From: Lepisosteus oculatus
Taxonomy: Eukaryota > Chordata > Actinopteri > Semionotiformes > Lepisosteidae
Assembly (NCBI RefSeq): GCF_040954835.1
Contig: NC_090698.1
Location: 74,196,284-74,260,283 of the forward strand
DNA: 64,000 nucleotides
Direction: 5' to 3'
Below the pieces are notes generated by a model, which was not told where the DNA came from, ran no database searches, and worked only from the letters and a program-made list of their open reading frames with translations. Shown here one piece after another: positions 25,801-37,400 of the stretch; position 1 is the first letter of the stretch, and every line of letters starts with the position of its first letter. The translations under genes were made by a program, and so were the position numbers.

Positions 25801-26540
25801 AGATTGTCTAAGTAGTGTGTGAATGCGAACCCTAACCCTACCTGGGGTGTCCACTGAGCGTTTCCGCGAACTAAGTTGAATGAGACTGTAAGCTGTGGAA
25901 ATGGGAAGGAATGGAGGAGGACAGACACGTGAACAAAGTTCGACAATGTGTTGATAAACACCTCCTTTGAGTGAACGAGAAACTGGCCACTGTGAAATGC
26001 CTGACCTGGATATCTGAGCACAGAACTTTCTGTCCCCTAGCTCTCGATCAGCAGGGTGTGGAGAGTGTGCTGTGCTGGTTATTTTGCTCACGACTAAATA
26101 AATAACAGCACAGGACGTAAGACATGGCCCATCTACAGCGATCGTGTCCAGCCTGAGGTGAACTGGGGCTCCTCGTGGGCAAGAGGAAGGGTGGGGAGCT
26201 GTGAGAGAGCTCTCGCTGAAGCACCTTGATTACCGAAGGACAGGCCGAAGGGTTCTTCTGAATAACATGTCCACGGCACAGGCGCACACTGTGTGAAGAG
26301 AAACCGTGCACCGGGAAAGAGAGGGTCCTGGAAATCTGTGCAAGAGGAGCCGTGCCAGCGGAGTGCGTCCCGATCCACTCGGAGGCTCTCTCTCTCTCTC
26401 GCTGTGAGCGCGGGTTCTGCCCACAAGCGGATCCCGAGACCGCGGCGTGTCTCAGCAGGTACTGTATCTCGCAAGAAACAGAGCTTCTCAGCAAGAGGCA
26501 GGTGGTGACCATGTGGGCCCAGTGTGACCAGAACCTTTCG
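16875..26540. repeat. Tandem array: four units of ~2416 bp
   Basis: Units start at about 16875, 19293, 21709 and 24125, and the array ends at about 26540. Unit lengths are 2418, 2416, 2416 and 2416 bp. Units 2 and 3 look identical; units 1 and 4 differ from them at scattered sites. Each unit contains a degenerate internal duplication, a (CT)n run and a CCCTAACCCTACC telomere-like stretch. ORFs up to 154 codons recur in each unit simply because the DNA does. None shows a recognised domain, so I treat the array as non-coding. It separates the two ISG12-like genes. Confidence 0.92.
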
Positions 26541-26918
26541 CTTTCAGAATTATTTCATCTGCACCGAGCATGAAGGTCACAGCCACGAGGAAATGCCAGA
26601 ATGCAAAAGATCTTTATTGGCTAGAGAGGTTTGCAGTAATGCCACAACAATGATCACACAGGATTTTTAAATATTGTAATTGCAATTGTAATTGGAACAA
26701 AGAAGACAGAATGAAAATATGGACATAAATACACATGTAATTCCTCTAACGGTGAGGAGGCCTACTACTAAAGCTTACTGTAGAAGTGATGTGATAATAT
26801 TTTTACTATTGTTAATAATAATGAATCAGAATAATTGGGTTAAGAAAGCACCTTTTATTCTAAAGCCCAGAAAGCACTTCACATGCAGGAGGTGACTTCA
26901 TTCCCCACTGAAGAGCAG
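26541..26918. other. Intergenic, no feature supported
   Basis: AT-rich sequence between the 2.4-kb array and the 41-bp minisatellite. AATAAA occurs on the minus strand near 26612-26617 and 26853-26858; either could serve ISG12-like gene 2 only if its 3' UTR were unusually long. Confidence 0.3.
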
Positions 26919-27812
26919 CCCCACCTGGGAGACACACAGGGATCATTCTGCACCAGCAGCCCCACCTGGGAGACACACAGGGATCATTCTGCACCAGCAG
27001 CCCCACCTGGGAGACACACAGAGGCCATTCTGCACCAGCAGCCCCACCTGGGAGACACACAGAGGCCATTCTGCACCAGCAGCCCCACCTGGGAGACACA
27101 CAGAGGCCATTCTGCACCAGCAGCCCCACCTGGGAGACACACAGAGGCCATTCTGCACCAGCAGCCCCACCTGGGAGACACACAGGGATCATTCTGCACC
27201 AGCAGCCCCACCTGGGAGACACACAGAGGCCATTCTGCACCAGCAGCCCCACCTGGGAGACACACAGGGATCATTCTGCACCAGCAGCCCCACCTGGGAG
27301 ACACACAGGGATCATTCTGCACCAGCAGCCCCACCTGGGAGACACACAGGGATCATTCTGCACCAGCAGCCCCACCTGGGAGACACACAGAGGCCATTCT
27401 GCACCAGCAGCCCCACCTGGGAGACACACAGGGATCATTCTGCACCAGCAGCCCCACCTGGGAGACACACAGGGATCATTCTGCACCAGCAGCCCCACCT
27501 GGGAGACACACAGAGGTCATTCTGCACCAGCAGCCCCACCTGGGAGACACACAGAGGCCATTCTGCACCAGCAGCCCCACCTGGGAGACACACAGAGGCC
27601 ATTCTGCACCAGCAGCCCCACCTGGGAGACACACAGAGGCCATTCTGCACCAGCAGCCCCACCTGGGAGACACACAGCGGCCATTCTGCATCAGCAGCCC
27701 CACCTGGGAGACACACAGGGATCATTCTGCACCAGCAGCCCCACCTGGGAGACACACAGGGATCATTCTGCACCAGCAGCCCCACCTGGGAGACACACAG
27801 AGGCCATTCTGC
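26919..27812. repeat. 41-bp minisatellite, ~22 copies
   Basis: The unit reads ccccacctgggagacacac plus agggatcattctgcaccagcag, with an alternative aggccattctg form mixed along the array. Because 41 is not a multiple of three, all three frames stay open in a cycle, which creates a spurious 359-codon ORF. Confidence 0.97.
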
Positions 27813-28439
27813 AGATCAGGAGGGGAACGAAAGACGTTGCTGCACCAAGTGAGTTGGGGGGAAATTAAGGGAGGACAGTACAAGAGTGAAGTAGAGTTTA
27901 GCAAGGGTACTAGGGTTAATGCTCCTTCTCTTAAAAAGATCCCTGTGATCTTTTATGACTGAGTAGTCACGACCTCAGTATAACATCTCACCTTGGGCAC
28001 ATATAATAAACTAATCTTCTATCTTTAACCAACCCAAGACTTCAATATGGTACATAACAAAATACAATGGAAATGCCACGAATTGTTTACATCAAATACA
28101 AGAGACACAGATGCAAATTCTGTATTCCCGTGATAATAATGAGAAAAATCATTTAAATACGGTATTGATCACAGTACACCTGTCCCAATCAATAAAATTA
28201 ATCACCAAAATAGATACATATTTTCAGCTTTCCCATGTGACACTACCAATATAATCCTTCCTTCCACAATCCTTCCATGCTTGTGGCACAGAGGTCGCTC
28301 CAGGTCGACTGTGTGTGTGGGAGACAGTCGCTTCTTCTTTCCTCTTCTTCCATCCATTAAAGCTCCGCTGACCTTTTCCTTATTCACTTCAGGACAGTGT
28401 TGCTCTAGATGGATGCAGTTGCTGATGGAGCCCAGCTGC

Positions 28440-31400
28440 TTACAGTTCACCAGCCTGGGGGTCACCCATGAAGATGCTGGAAACCCAGTATGACACACTG
28501 GCTCCTGCAGACCCCACTGCTGCTACTGCTGCTGCCCCCAGTCCAGTCCCTTGAGGAGAAGAGGGAGCAACAGGTCACGGCACAAACATACACACTGTAC
28601 CTGAGCTGAACAAGATTTAATATTTACACTGGCTTTTCATTTTCAGCTTCTAGACACGGTTTGGATGTTCCTTCAGCCTGTCAGTGTGGTACACTCCCCT
28701 CAGACTAAAGAGACCCAGTTCCTTCAGCCTGTCAGTGTGGTACACTCCCCTCAGACTAAAGAGACGCAGTTCCTTCAGCCTGTCAGTGTGGTACACTCCC
28801 CTCAGACTAAAGAGACCCAGTTCCTTCAGCCTGTCAGTGTGGTACACTCCCCTCAGACTAAAGAGACGCAGTTCCTTCAGCCTGTCAGTGGGACACTCCC
28901 CTCAGACTAAAGAGACTCAGTTCCTTCAGCCTGTCAATGTGGGACACTCCCCTCAGACTAAAGAGACTCAGTTCCTTCAGCATGATACTTCACACTGTGT
29001 GAAACAGGGGTTTTTGTGTATGTTAAATACAGTATGTGTGCCTAGCAACTGCAGTTTGTTTGAGTCATATTTCATGAAGATAATGTAAGCTGTTCTGAAT
29101 GCTTTTCGAACACTACTGAGGTGTCCTTGTAAGCCCCAGCTTGTGTCTGAAAGGTGGTTTGAGATACCCTGTCCTTCAGAAAAATGAAATGTTGTACTTC
29201 ATTCAGTTACTTCAGCTTTACAGAGCATGCTTCTAAAGAATCCTTTCATCATGATTTCTTAACTTCTCTTTGGTCCATTCCTTTTTGTCTGTGGAGTCTC
29301 TCTGAAGCAATCACAGTCACCGTAGCATGAAGTTTTAGTATTTGTTTTTCTGCTGAAGCTGTTTCACATTTCGACTGTGGAAGGTCTTACATTCTTTAGA
29401 AAGGGTCACAGTTCATAAAAAAGCTAATGAAAATCTGGCACAGTTGTCTAATTCGAGACCACAGTGCACACAGTGCCAGTCAGCTGCTTACCAAGAGACT
29501 GCAGGAACGCAACCAAGCTTCCAGCTGCTACTCCTCCGCCATTGGCTAAAGCTGCCAATGACATCATCTTGGCTGCCAGGGATCCTGCCACGATGCCTGA
29601 AGAGGTGAATCCGATTGCTGCTAAAACCGCTGGAGTAAGCACCACTGCTGTAGCTGAGATGAAAGTGAACATAAAGCACTGTTAGTCAAATAATGGCGAC
29701 TGCAACCCACCTTTGACATATTCATTCATCTCCTTTGCTTCCACTTCTTTAAAAGGTCCTTACAGCATCAGGATGGGACAAACGTGTGACACCGTGGAAA
29801 ACCAGGGGCTGCGGCAGGCACCTGCTCTTTATTGTGCAGGACTCGTAACTGAACCAGAATGGCAAAACCCCGCCAAGGCACCCCAGTGCCGTACAGCGGT
29901 AACCCCCAAAACCCAAAGTGCAACAGCATCGTAAACCCCAAATGGACGCTGTGTGCCTCATAACAGAGCCGCAGAGCGGTTCACTCACACTCACCTCCAC
30001 CTGCAACTGCGATCCCCAGCCTCGACCAGAAACAGGAGCAGTCTTCTGCAGGAGAACCCACACGAGAACACAGTGCTGAAGAGCAGCGTATTTATACCCT
30101 CACGCTCATTTGAAGGGTACGCCAACATTTAGCAACAAAAAGGTGGATTTCACTACATATATAATTATAAGAATGGGAAAAAAATCAACATTGTATTGAT
30201 CACACTACATCTGTCCCAATCAATAAAATTAATCACCAAAGAGATGAAGTTTGAATTAACTCATGCACTGAAATATATCAAACTCAATTCTGGAAATGTA
30301 GTCATGTAAAACAGTTTAGGTAATCTGAGGGTTTCAGAATTTCTGGTCAAATTTATTTTACAGTCAAAAGCATTCTTTGCTTTGATCTTTGCAGTTTCAT
30401 TCAACACAGTGTCTAATAACGATGTAATAACAATGTTATCAGCTCCATGGATAGCTACTCATATTAGTGAATAACCCTGTTTGAGGAAAAGGATGCCCAT
30501 ATTTTTCTCTGCGATTATATACAGTATAAGAAACCTCATATCTTTCTTGTTCATTTTTAACACTGCCAATAGTGTGAGACATATTTCTTCTCATTCTTTT
30601 AGTAATGTGATTATGAAATACTCATTCACAAGCCAAACTGCTATCAAGCAGAAATAATTGTAAATATTTGTCCAGGCGCAAGAGGTGCTTTATGCTCTTG
30701 CTGCTCTTCTATAGGTTCTGCAGAGCCAGAGCTATGATTTGTCAGCTGGACTAGAGGAAAGTGTTGTCTGCACTGGGGTCAGGCAGCAACAACACCTGAA
30801 ACACCCTTTACCTGGAGGTAAATGGATTGCGTTTATCTTGAAACCATCCACTGATTTTCAATAACCACTTAGTCCAATACACTGGTTTACACCCAGGGCT
30901 GAATACTAGCGTACTGTAGGGCAAAGACTCACAGAAGACAATTCAGAGCTGCCAATTAATTTATAACTGGGATACAGAGAGTAAATGCTAGAACCCATCA
31001 GGCCACAGGGAGAACATGCAAACTCCAGATAGAAGGCTCCACACTCCAGAAACCCTAGACCAGTGGTTCTCAAACTTTTGTGACCAAGTACCACCCCTAA
31101 TCCAACCAAATCATCCAAGTACCACCTACAAGTCATCATCTCATAGGAACCCCAGAAATTCTCAATGACCAACATGAGCGTGCGTGCACACACACACATG
31201 CATATAATAAATATTATAATAATAAACTTTATTTGATATAGCGCCTTTAAAGGTGGCTTCTCAAAGTGTTTTACAGAAAAAAACAGTAACAACAACTAAT
31301 AAAAAAGCACCATTTCAGTGAGAGGGGTGAGCCTGTTTAGTCGAGCAAAGCAGATGTGAATAAATTTTTCGAGCCCTGATACAATTCACAACGGAGTCCA

Positions 31401-34400
31401 ACAGATTTTAAATCGTCAGGCATTTTCTTGACGGCAAAGGTCTCGCGGTGGATGTTGCAATGCGTCCATTCATTTCTGCAGCAACCTCTCTAATTCGTGC
31501 AACTACACCGTTATGTCGGCTTGTCATTGCTCTAGCACCATCTGTACAAACTCCGACACATTTTATCCAGTCGATGCCATTCTCTTCGATAAATTCATTC
31601 AGAAGCTGAAATGTGTGCTCTCCTGTAGTTCCTGTTGGTAGCGGTTTACAGAACAGAAAGTCCTCATTGGACGTACCCTCAAACTCGTATCGAACGTAAA
31701 CGAGCAAATTGGCCAAATCGACTACAGACTCATCTAATTGCAGTGAAAAGCATCTGTTCATCTTAATATGTTCTACCAGCGTACTTTTGATATTATCCGC
31801 TATTTCAATAATTCTATGAGTGACCGTGTCTTTCGGAGGGGGCAGGAGGTCGAGCTGTTCAGCAGCTTTTTCTCCACACATAATACGTGTCAGCTCTTTT
31901 GCCAACGGTAAATAAGGTTCTTCAAAAATAGTGTGTGGATTACCTGCTTTAGCAATACGCAAGCTTGCATTTTTCCGTGTTTTCGTTTTTATTTCCATAT
32001 TTATTTAAAGTTTTTTTTTAAACTAAACCTTCTTCTTCAGAAAAGCCTTTACTTAACTGGTTCCATTCTTCACCCCTCTGCTCTTCTTAATACCATCTTC
32101 CACGGTCTCCTCTATTGTTATTGTTGTATTGTTGTAATTATAATTGTGTCCTGTCTTGTGAAATTTTCTTGTTTATTGTTGTAGTCTTCTTATTTATTGT
32201 TATTGTCATCCTGTAAAGCGCTTTGAGAAGCCACCTTTAAAGGCGCTATATAAAATAAAGTTTATTATTATTATTATTATTATTATTTCATGCGCATGGG
32301 AGCGAAACACAGAGACGCTCGGTGTATTTTTCTCAAATTAACTTAGAACAGTTCTTAAATATTTTTCTGTTATCTGTCACGCTTTCCTGTGCTCACAAGA
32401 TTACCAGCGTTCGTAGCACGTATTTCTATGCATTCCTGTGTTTACAACATTGGCATTGTTCCAAAATCACGCACATTCTCCTTCCTCCCTATTTGCTGGA
32501 GATACAGTAGCTTTTTTAAAATACAATTGGTCACTTGCGTCCTTAGCACACATTCCTATAGAGTGGTATAGAATTACAGAGTATCTCTTGTGTCCACTGA
32601 AGTATTAGTGCGCACTGTATCGTAGCACGTAGGCTGTGTATTCGACACGTATTAAAATACAAAATACGAAAACCCGTCCCGATTTTTCAGCGCACACGAC
32701 ACAGTTCCAGGGTCATTTGGCGTACCACCTGGCTGCACTCCACTTACCACTGCCGGTACGCGTACCACAGTTTGAGAACCACTGCCCTAGACCCATAGAA
32801 TTATGAAGCAGAGGCACTATCCTGTACTCCACTGTTTTTCAAAATTTAAAAGCAGAACATGCTGGGCACACAGTCACTAAAACAGCCAACAAGTGCAGAG
32901 CTGTAATTTTACTGGGGTATTTGTACTGCTATAACTGTGTGGGATGCAAACATGGTGATATGTAGAAATAGGTACGTAAGAAACTAAAACGGGTACACTT
33001 AATATACAGGCAAGTCAGCATTGAGGCCAGTCTCATTTGGATGATTCTGTGCTGTCGTGTGTATGCCTTAGTTTGCTGAGAGTCTGTTTGAATGTCTTTG
33101 TAAGGAGATGGTGGTAACATGTTGCGAATGAGACTAAACAATTTTAGTCAAGAAATAGGGCAATGCATAGCAAATCTAATTTGATAGAAATTAATGTGAA
33201 ATTTCAGAGATAAGAAATGAAAGGCACGTATATACCATGGGAAGAAGACTCAGGGGTTGCAGCACATTCAACACAGCCAGGACTGAGGCAGCAACAACAA
33301 TGACATGAACACCGTGAACCCAGTGAGCAGCGTAGCTGTGGTTGAGAGATGCGGCTGAAATTGTGCCACAGACAGGAATTCAGCATGCAGCTGTGACTCT
33401 CACACCCTCAGATGGCTACTGGAACCTCAGAGAAAGTCCACAGCAGAGGACCAAATTCTTGCCATCTTGGTCAATGACAGAAAGAGCTTAATATTTTGAG
33501 TGAGTAAAACAAGAGAATACAAAATAAAAGTAGCGTCATACTACTGGCAGTCTTCTGACAAAGAGGAATGTCTGATTTCAGACATATCCTTTGGTTCATT
33601 GCCATTGTGTCTAGAATCACTCAATGTCTGATTTAATCCTCAACTGAGTTTTTTATATACTTGTTAAAAGTACAGATTGATAAAGGTGCCAGAGTTTTGG
33701 TTATTGGCTGTGGTAAGTCTTACGTCTGATAGGACAGAGTGAAGAGTCTGAGTTACTCACCGTTCACACGTGCATAACCCTGTCTACCTGCCTGTCTGCC
33801 TGTCTACTTGTCTGTCTCTTTGTCTACCTGTCTGTCTGTCTGCCTGTCAGCCTGTCTACCTGTCTACCTGTCTGTCTCTCTGTCTGCCTGTCTGCCTGTT
33901 TGCCTGTCTGTCTCTCTGTTTACCTGTCTGTCTGTCTGCCCGTCTGTCTCTCTGTCTGTCTACCTGTCTGCCTGCCTGTCAACCAACACCTCTCTACATC
34001 CTGCTTACTGTATGACAGCAGAGCATGGACGATGGCTTCAACTCTTTCTCTGTAGGCTTCAGCTGTTTTGGAATCCGTGGCACCTGAAAGGGAAATACAA
34101 CCAGTCAGTCCTGACAGTGGAGATGTCCCCTTCTCTGCAAAACTGCAGCAAATGTCTATTTCTAATTTTAAAAAAATATAAGAGAGCACAAGAAAAGCAC
34201 AAACGAGAAGAGGGAATTCTGCTCATTTAGCCTGTTCAGAGTTTAGTAACTGCATGATCACAGAATCGTGTCCGATCATCACTTGCAAGAAGCCAGGGAA
34301 TCGCTCTGACAAGCGTCTGTCCCATATTCCACAGCCCTTTGTGTAAGAAGTGTCTCTGTTCTTTGGTTTCAAAGCACTTCCACACAGCTTGCTTACAGGA

Positions 34401-37400
34401 CTGTGAAAACACACAGCTGTGGGAATCCTCTGTTCTTTAGATGAGGCAGATTAAATATTCTGATAGACCACCCCTCTGGTCTTAACGAATACTACTGCTT
34501 GCATTTCAGCCAACAGCATGCCTACCCAGAGACCGCAGAATGAAGGCGACGGCTTCATCCACTTCTCTGTCTCTCCCGGCTGGAGCGGCTGCAGTTCTGC
34601 CTCCTCTACCTGCCATCGGGATACAACCAACAGGCCCATCGTCACTGACGCCTGCCCCCCCCTCACAATGACCCGCCCAGGACCCCAGCTCCTCCCTGCT
34701 CCTCCGCCGCCGTCCTCCTGAGTGGATCAGCCAGTTACCCGCCAACGTCTCCTCTGAATCCGCCGTGCAAAGGAAAGGGCAAGAAGACATGCCTGACAGA
34801 CCAGCGTGTGCAGGAAGCCATGGAGATTGTTCAGGAGGGCGAGAGAGAGCAAGATGGAAGTGTGGTTTGGGACACATCTCATTCCTGTGTTCATAAAGCG
34901 ACAGGAAAGCCTTGATACTTCTGCTACACAACAAAATACAATATCTCCTTTATGTGACATATAACATCTCTGTGTAACATTCCAAAGATCAACATGAGCA
35001 AGACTATGCCTGAACAAGCGCTATAAAAGTAAGCATGAGGCTCTTTTGAAGAGGTCTCCTTCTAGTTTGCACTAGACGCCTGTCCACAGTTTTTGTTCTA
35101 GTAAATATTTTAAACCAGTGAAAGCCGAACAGAATTAAAATGGTAAAGATGTCTGAATACAGGACTAACAGCTATAGCACAATATAGTCCCACCATTAAA
35201 AAGATTTAATAGCTCAAACGATTTTTTCAAATACCATTTTATTATATGGTAATTGTCTAATTAAACTAAATTACTAAATTAATTTAGGCCATTCAACAAA
35301 TACTGTAAAAACAGAACCAAAAATAGTGACAAGACTTTCACTATCCTCACAAAATTTGTACAGGTGATGGAAACCAACATGACATAAATAAAGCAACAGA
35401 CAGAGGTTATAGAGGGTTGTTCCCATAAAATGCAAAAAGTACAACAATACTTGATCACTGAAATGCTGTCTATTCTTTCGACTTCTTAATGTAAAATCAA
35501 ACAGTCCAAACGCTGACAAACTCCCACTGCTCCCTACTGCTCATTATCTATATGAGTTAGTAAACAGAGGTGTCGGAACAGTCGGAACAGTCTTTAGTTC
35601 CTGGTTTCACAGCTCCACAAGCTTCAGCAGAGCCTGGCACTGCTGGAGCAGTACTGTCAGACCTGGGCACTGACAGCCCATCTGGACCCAGAACAGGGTC
35701 AGCAACAGAGCCTGGTACTGCTGGAGCAGTGCTGTCAGACCTGGGCACTGACAGCCCATCTAGACCCAGAACAGGGTCAGCAACAGAGCCTGGCACTGCT
35801 GGAGCAGTACTGTCAGACCTGGGCACTGACAGCCCATCTGGACCCCGAACAGCAGAGCCTGGCACTGCTGGAGCAGTACTATCAGACCTGGGCACTGACA
35901 GCCCATCTGGACAAGACCAGTTTTTCCTTTTTTTTCCGCAACAAAGGCAGATCTCAAAGAAACTGGTATCACTTCACACTGAACGACGCCACATTGCAAC
36001 CCTAGCAGCACTGGCAAAGACGCAAATCTGACAAAACGAAAGTGATTTTAATAATAATAATAATTTCTTACACTGACATAGCGCTTTTCTGGACACTCCA
36101 CTCAAAGCGCTTTACAGGTAATGGGGATCCCCTTCACCCCCACCAATGTTTCTGTTACCTATCGGTTTCAACTTTACATTTCACACATTTTGGATATGCA
36201 CAATTTCGGGTGGGGGGTTCTGAACATTGTGCCGATTTGACAAGAGGAAGTGATATAAAAACACCAAAATCTTTAGCAAGGACGCAAAAGCGAATGAAGA
36301 TCGGTAATCTTTTATTAGCTGTGAGCCTCGATATCACAGTTTTGGGGTGCACACATTTTTGTTTTGTCAGAAATGTAACTTTAACCTGTACAGTAATTTG
36401 TTCCTGAGGAATATTTTAGGATATTTTTTTTCAAAGGGTAACGCGAATATGAAGCCAGTTTCCTTTGCTTAATGTTTCCAGTTTCACGCTGCTCGCTTGT
36501 TAATTCTGTCCTGACCTCTCTCCTGTCTTTTAACGCCGTCTGTCTCTCTAAATCTTTATTTTGTTACGTTTTACCTTTTTGATCCTCTGTCCCTAACAAC
36601 ACAATACAGCTGCGTTAACAGCTACCATTGTTTGTGTTTTGTGTGTGCGTGACTTCTTCAATCGTAACAATATTATCAAATGTATCTTGACAAATAAATG
36701 ACAAATGCATGGTCTTTTATGGACCTTATTCCTTATATGTAAACCAGTTATAAGAAAGAAATGTTTATAATTATATCGCCAGACATTGCCGAGGTGAGAC
36801 ATATTTAATTTAACACAGTATGTTGTTGTGCAGTATTATGTATTCCATGTTATCAAGCAGGTTTGTTTTAACTGTGGTATTTTCTTTAGTATGAGAAAAT
36901 TTTTTGCTGACTTCTAACCTAAGTGGAAGAGCTGTGGTGTTGTTTTCTTTATTTGACTGACCCGACAGAGCTTCACCGGCCAGTGAAAGCCCAGTGTTCC
37001 TTGACAGCACTGCCGGCAGCCTGAAACCGCACCGGGGATCCTACACTAAGGCCTAATCAAGCTTGAAGACACTGATATTCTGGATGTGCACTGTAATCTG
37101 TAAATCTGCGGACGTGTTAACTCAACACCGCGGTGTGCTGTCTGCAGCGGAGTGACAGAAATCGCTTCTCACAGCCCAGTGAGCGTGTTTGCCGTTTTAG
37201 CGAATTGTAATGCAAATACCATTATAAAATGCATAGAAATAAATGAGCGTTCTTGGGCGCTGTTTCTCCTAGTAAAGTCAGTCAGTCACCCTTCCCGGAC
37301 CTTTAACAGGGAGCATCCAGGCCCTGATGCTAGTGTTAGTGCTCTTATATTCAGATTCTTTCAAGAGCCGCTATTTATGCATGGAACCTTATACCGAGTA

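Larger units (their letters stand above)
31061..32784 (-). mobile_element. hAT (Charlie-like) DNA transposon copy, defective
   Basis: A 1724-bp element with terminal inverted repeats CAGTGGTTCTCAAACT at both ends and a perfect 8-bp target duplication CCCTAGAC (31053-31060 and 32785-32792). The minus-strand ORF at 31998-31408 encodes a transposase N-terminal/core fragment of the ZBED5/SCAND3-like hAT type ([46 protein letters not shown]). After about residue 175 the frame shifts, and the C-terminal dimerisation region is missing. Two inverted LINE-tail fragments lie inside it, flanking the ORF. It sits in an intron of ISG12-like gene 2. Confidence 0.93.

Noticed and set aside
18800-26512. 154-codon minus-strand ORF present in all four array units
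   Set aside because: Preservation only reflects near-identical recent DNA copies. The sequence has no recognisable family, and unit differences are not biased to synonymous sites as far as I can see.
26883-27962. 359-codon ORF on the + strand
   Set aside because: It is the 41-bp minisatellite read through; the protein is a 41-residue repeat arising from three DNA units, with no domain and no splice or promoter context.
33199-33350. Minus-strand open segment with a hydrophobic stretch ([17 protein letters not shown]) after a fair acceptor at about 33346
   Set aside because: It would join candidate exon h2 in phase 1, but its only fair donor is in phase 0, incompatible with the ISG12 exon downstream. 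It could be a terminal exon of an alternative transcript ending in the TAA near 33190, but I have no further support.
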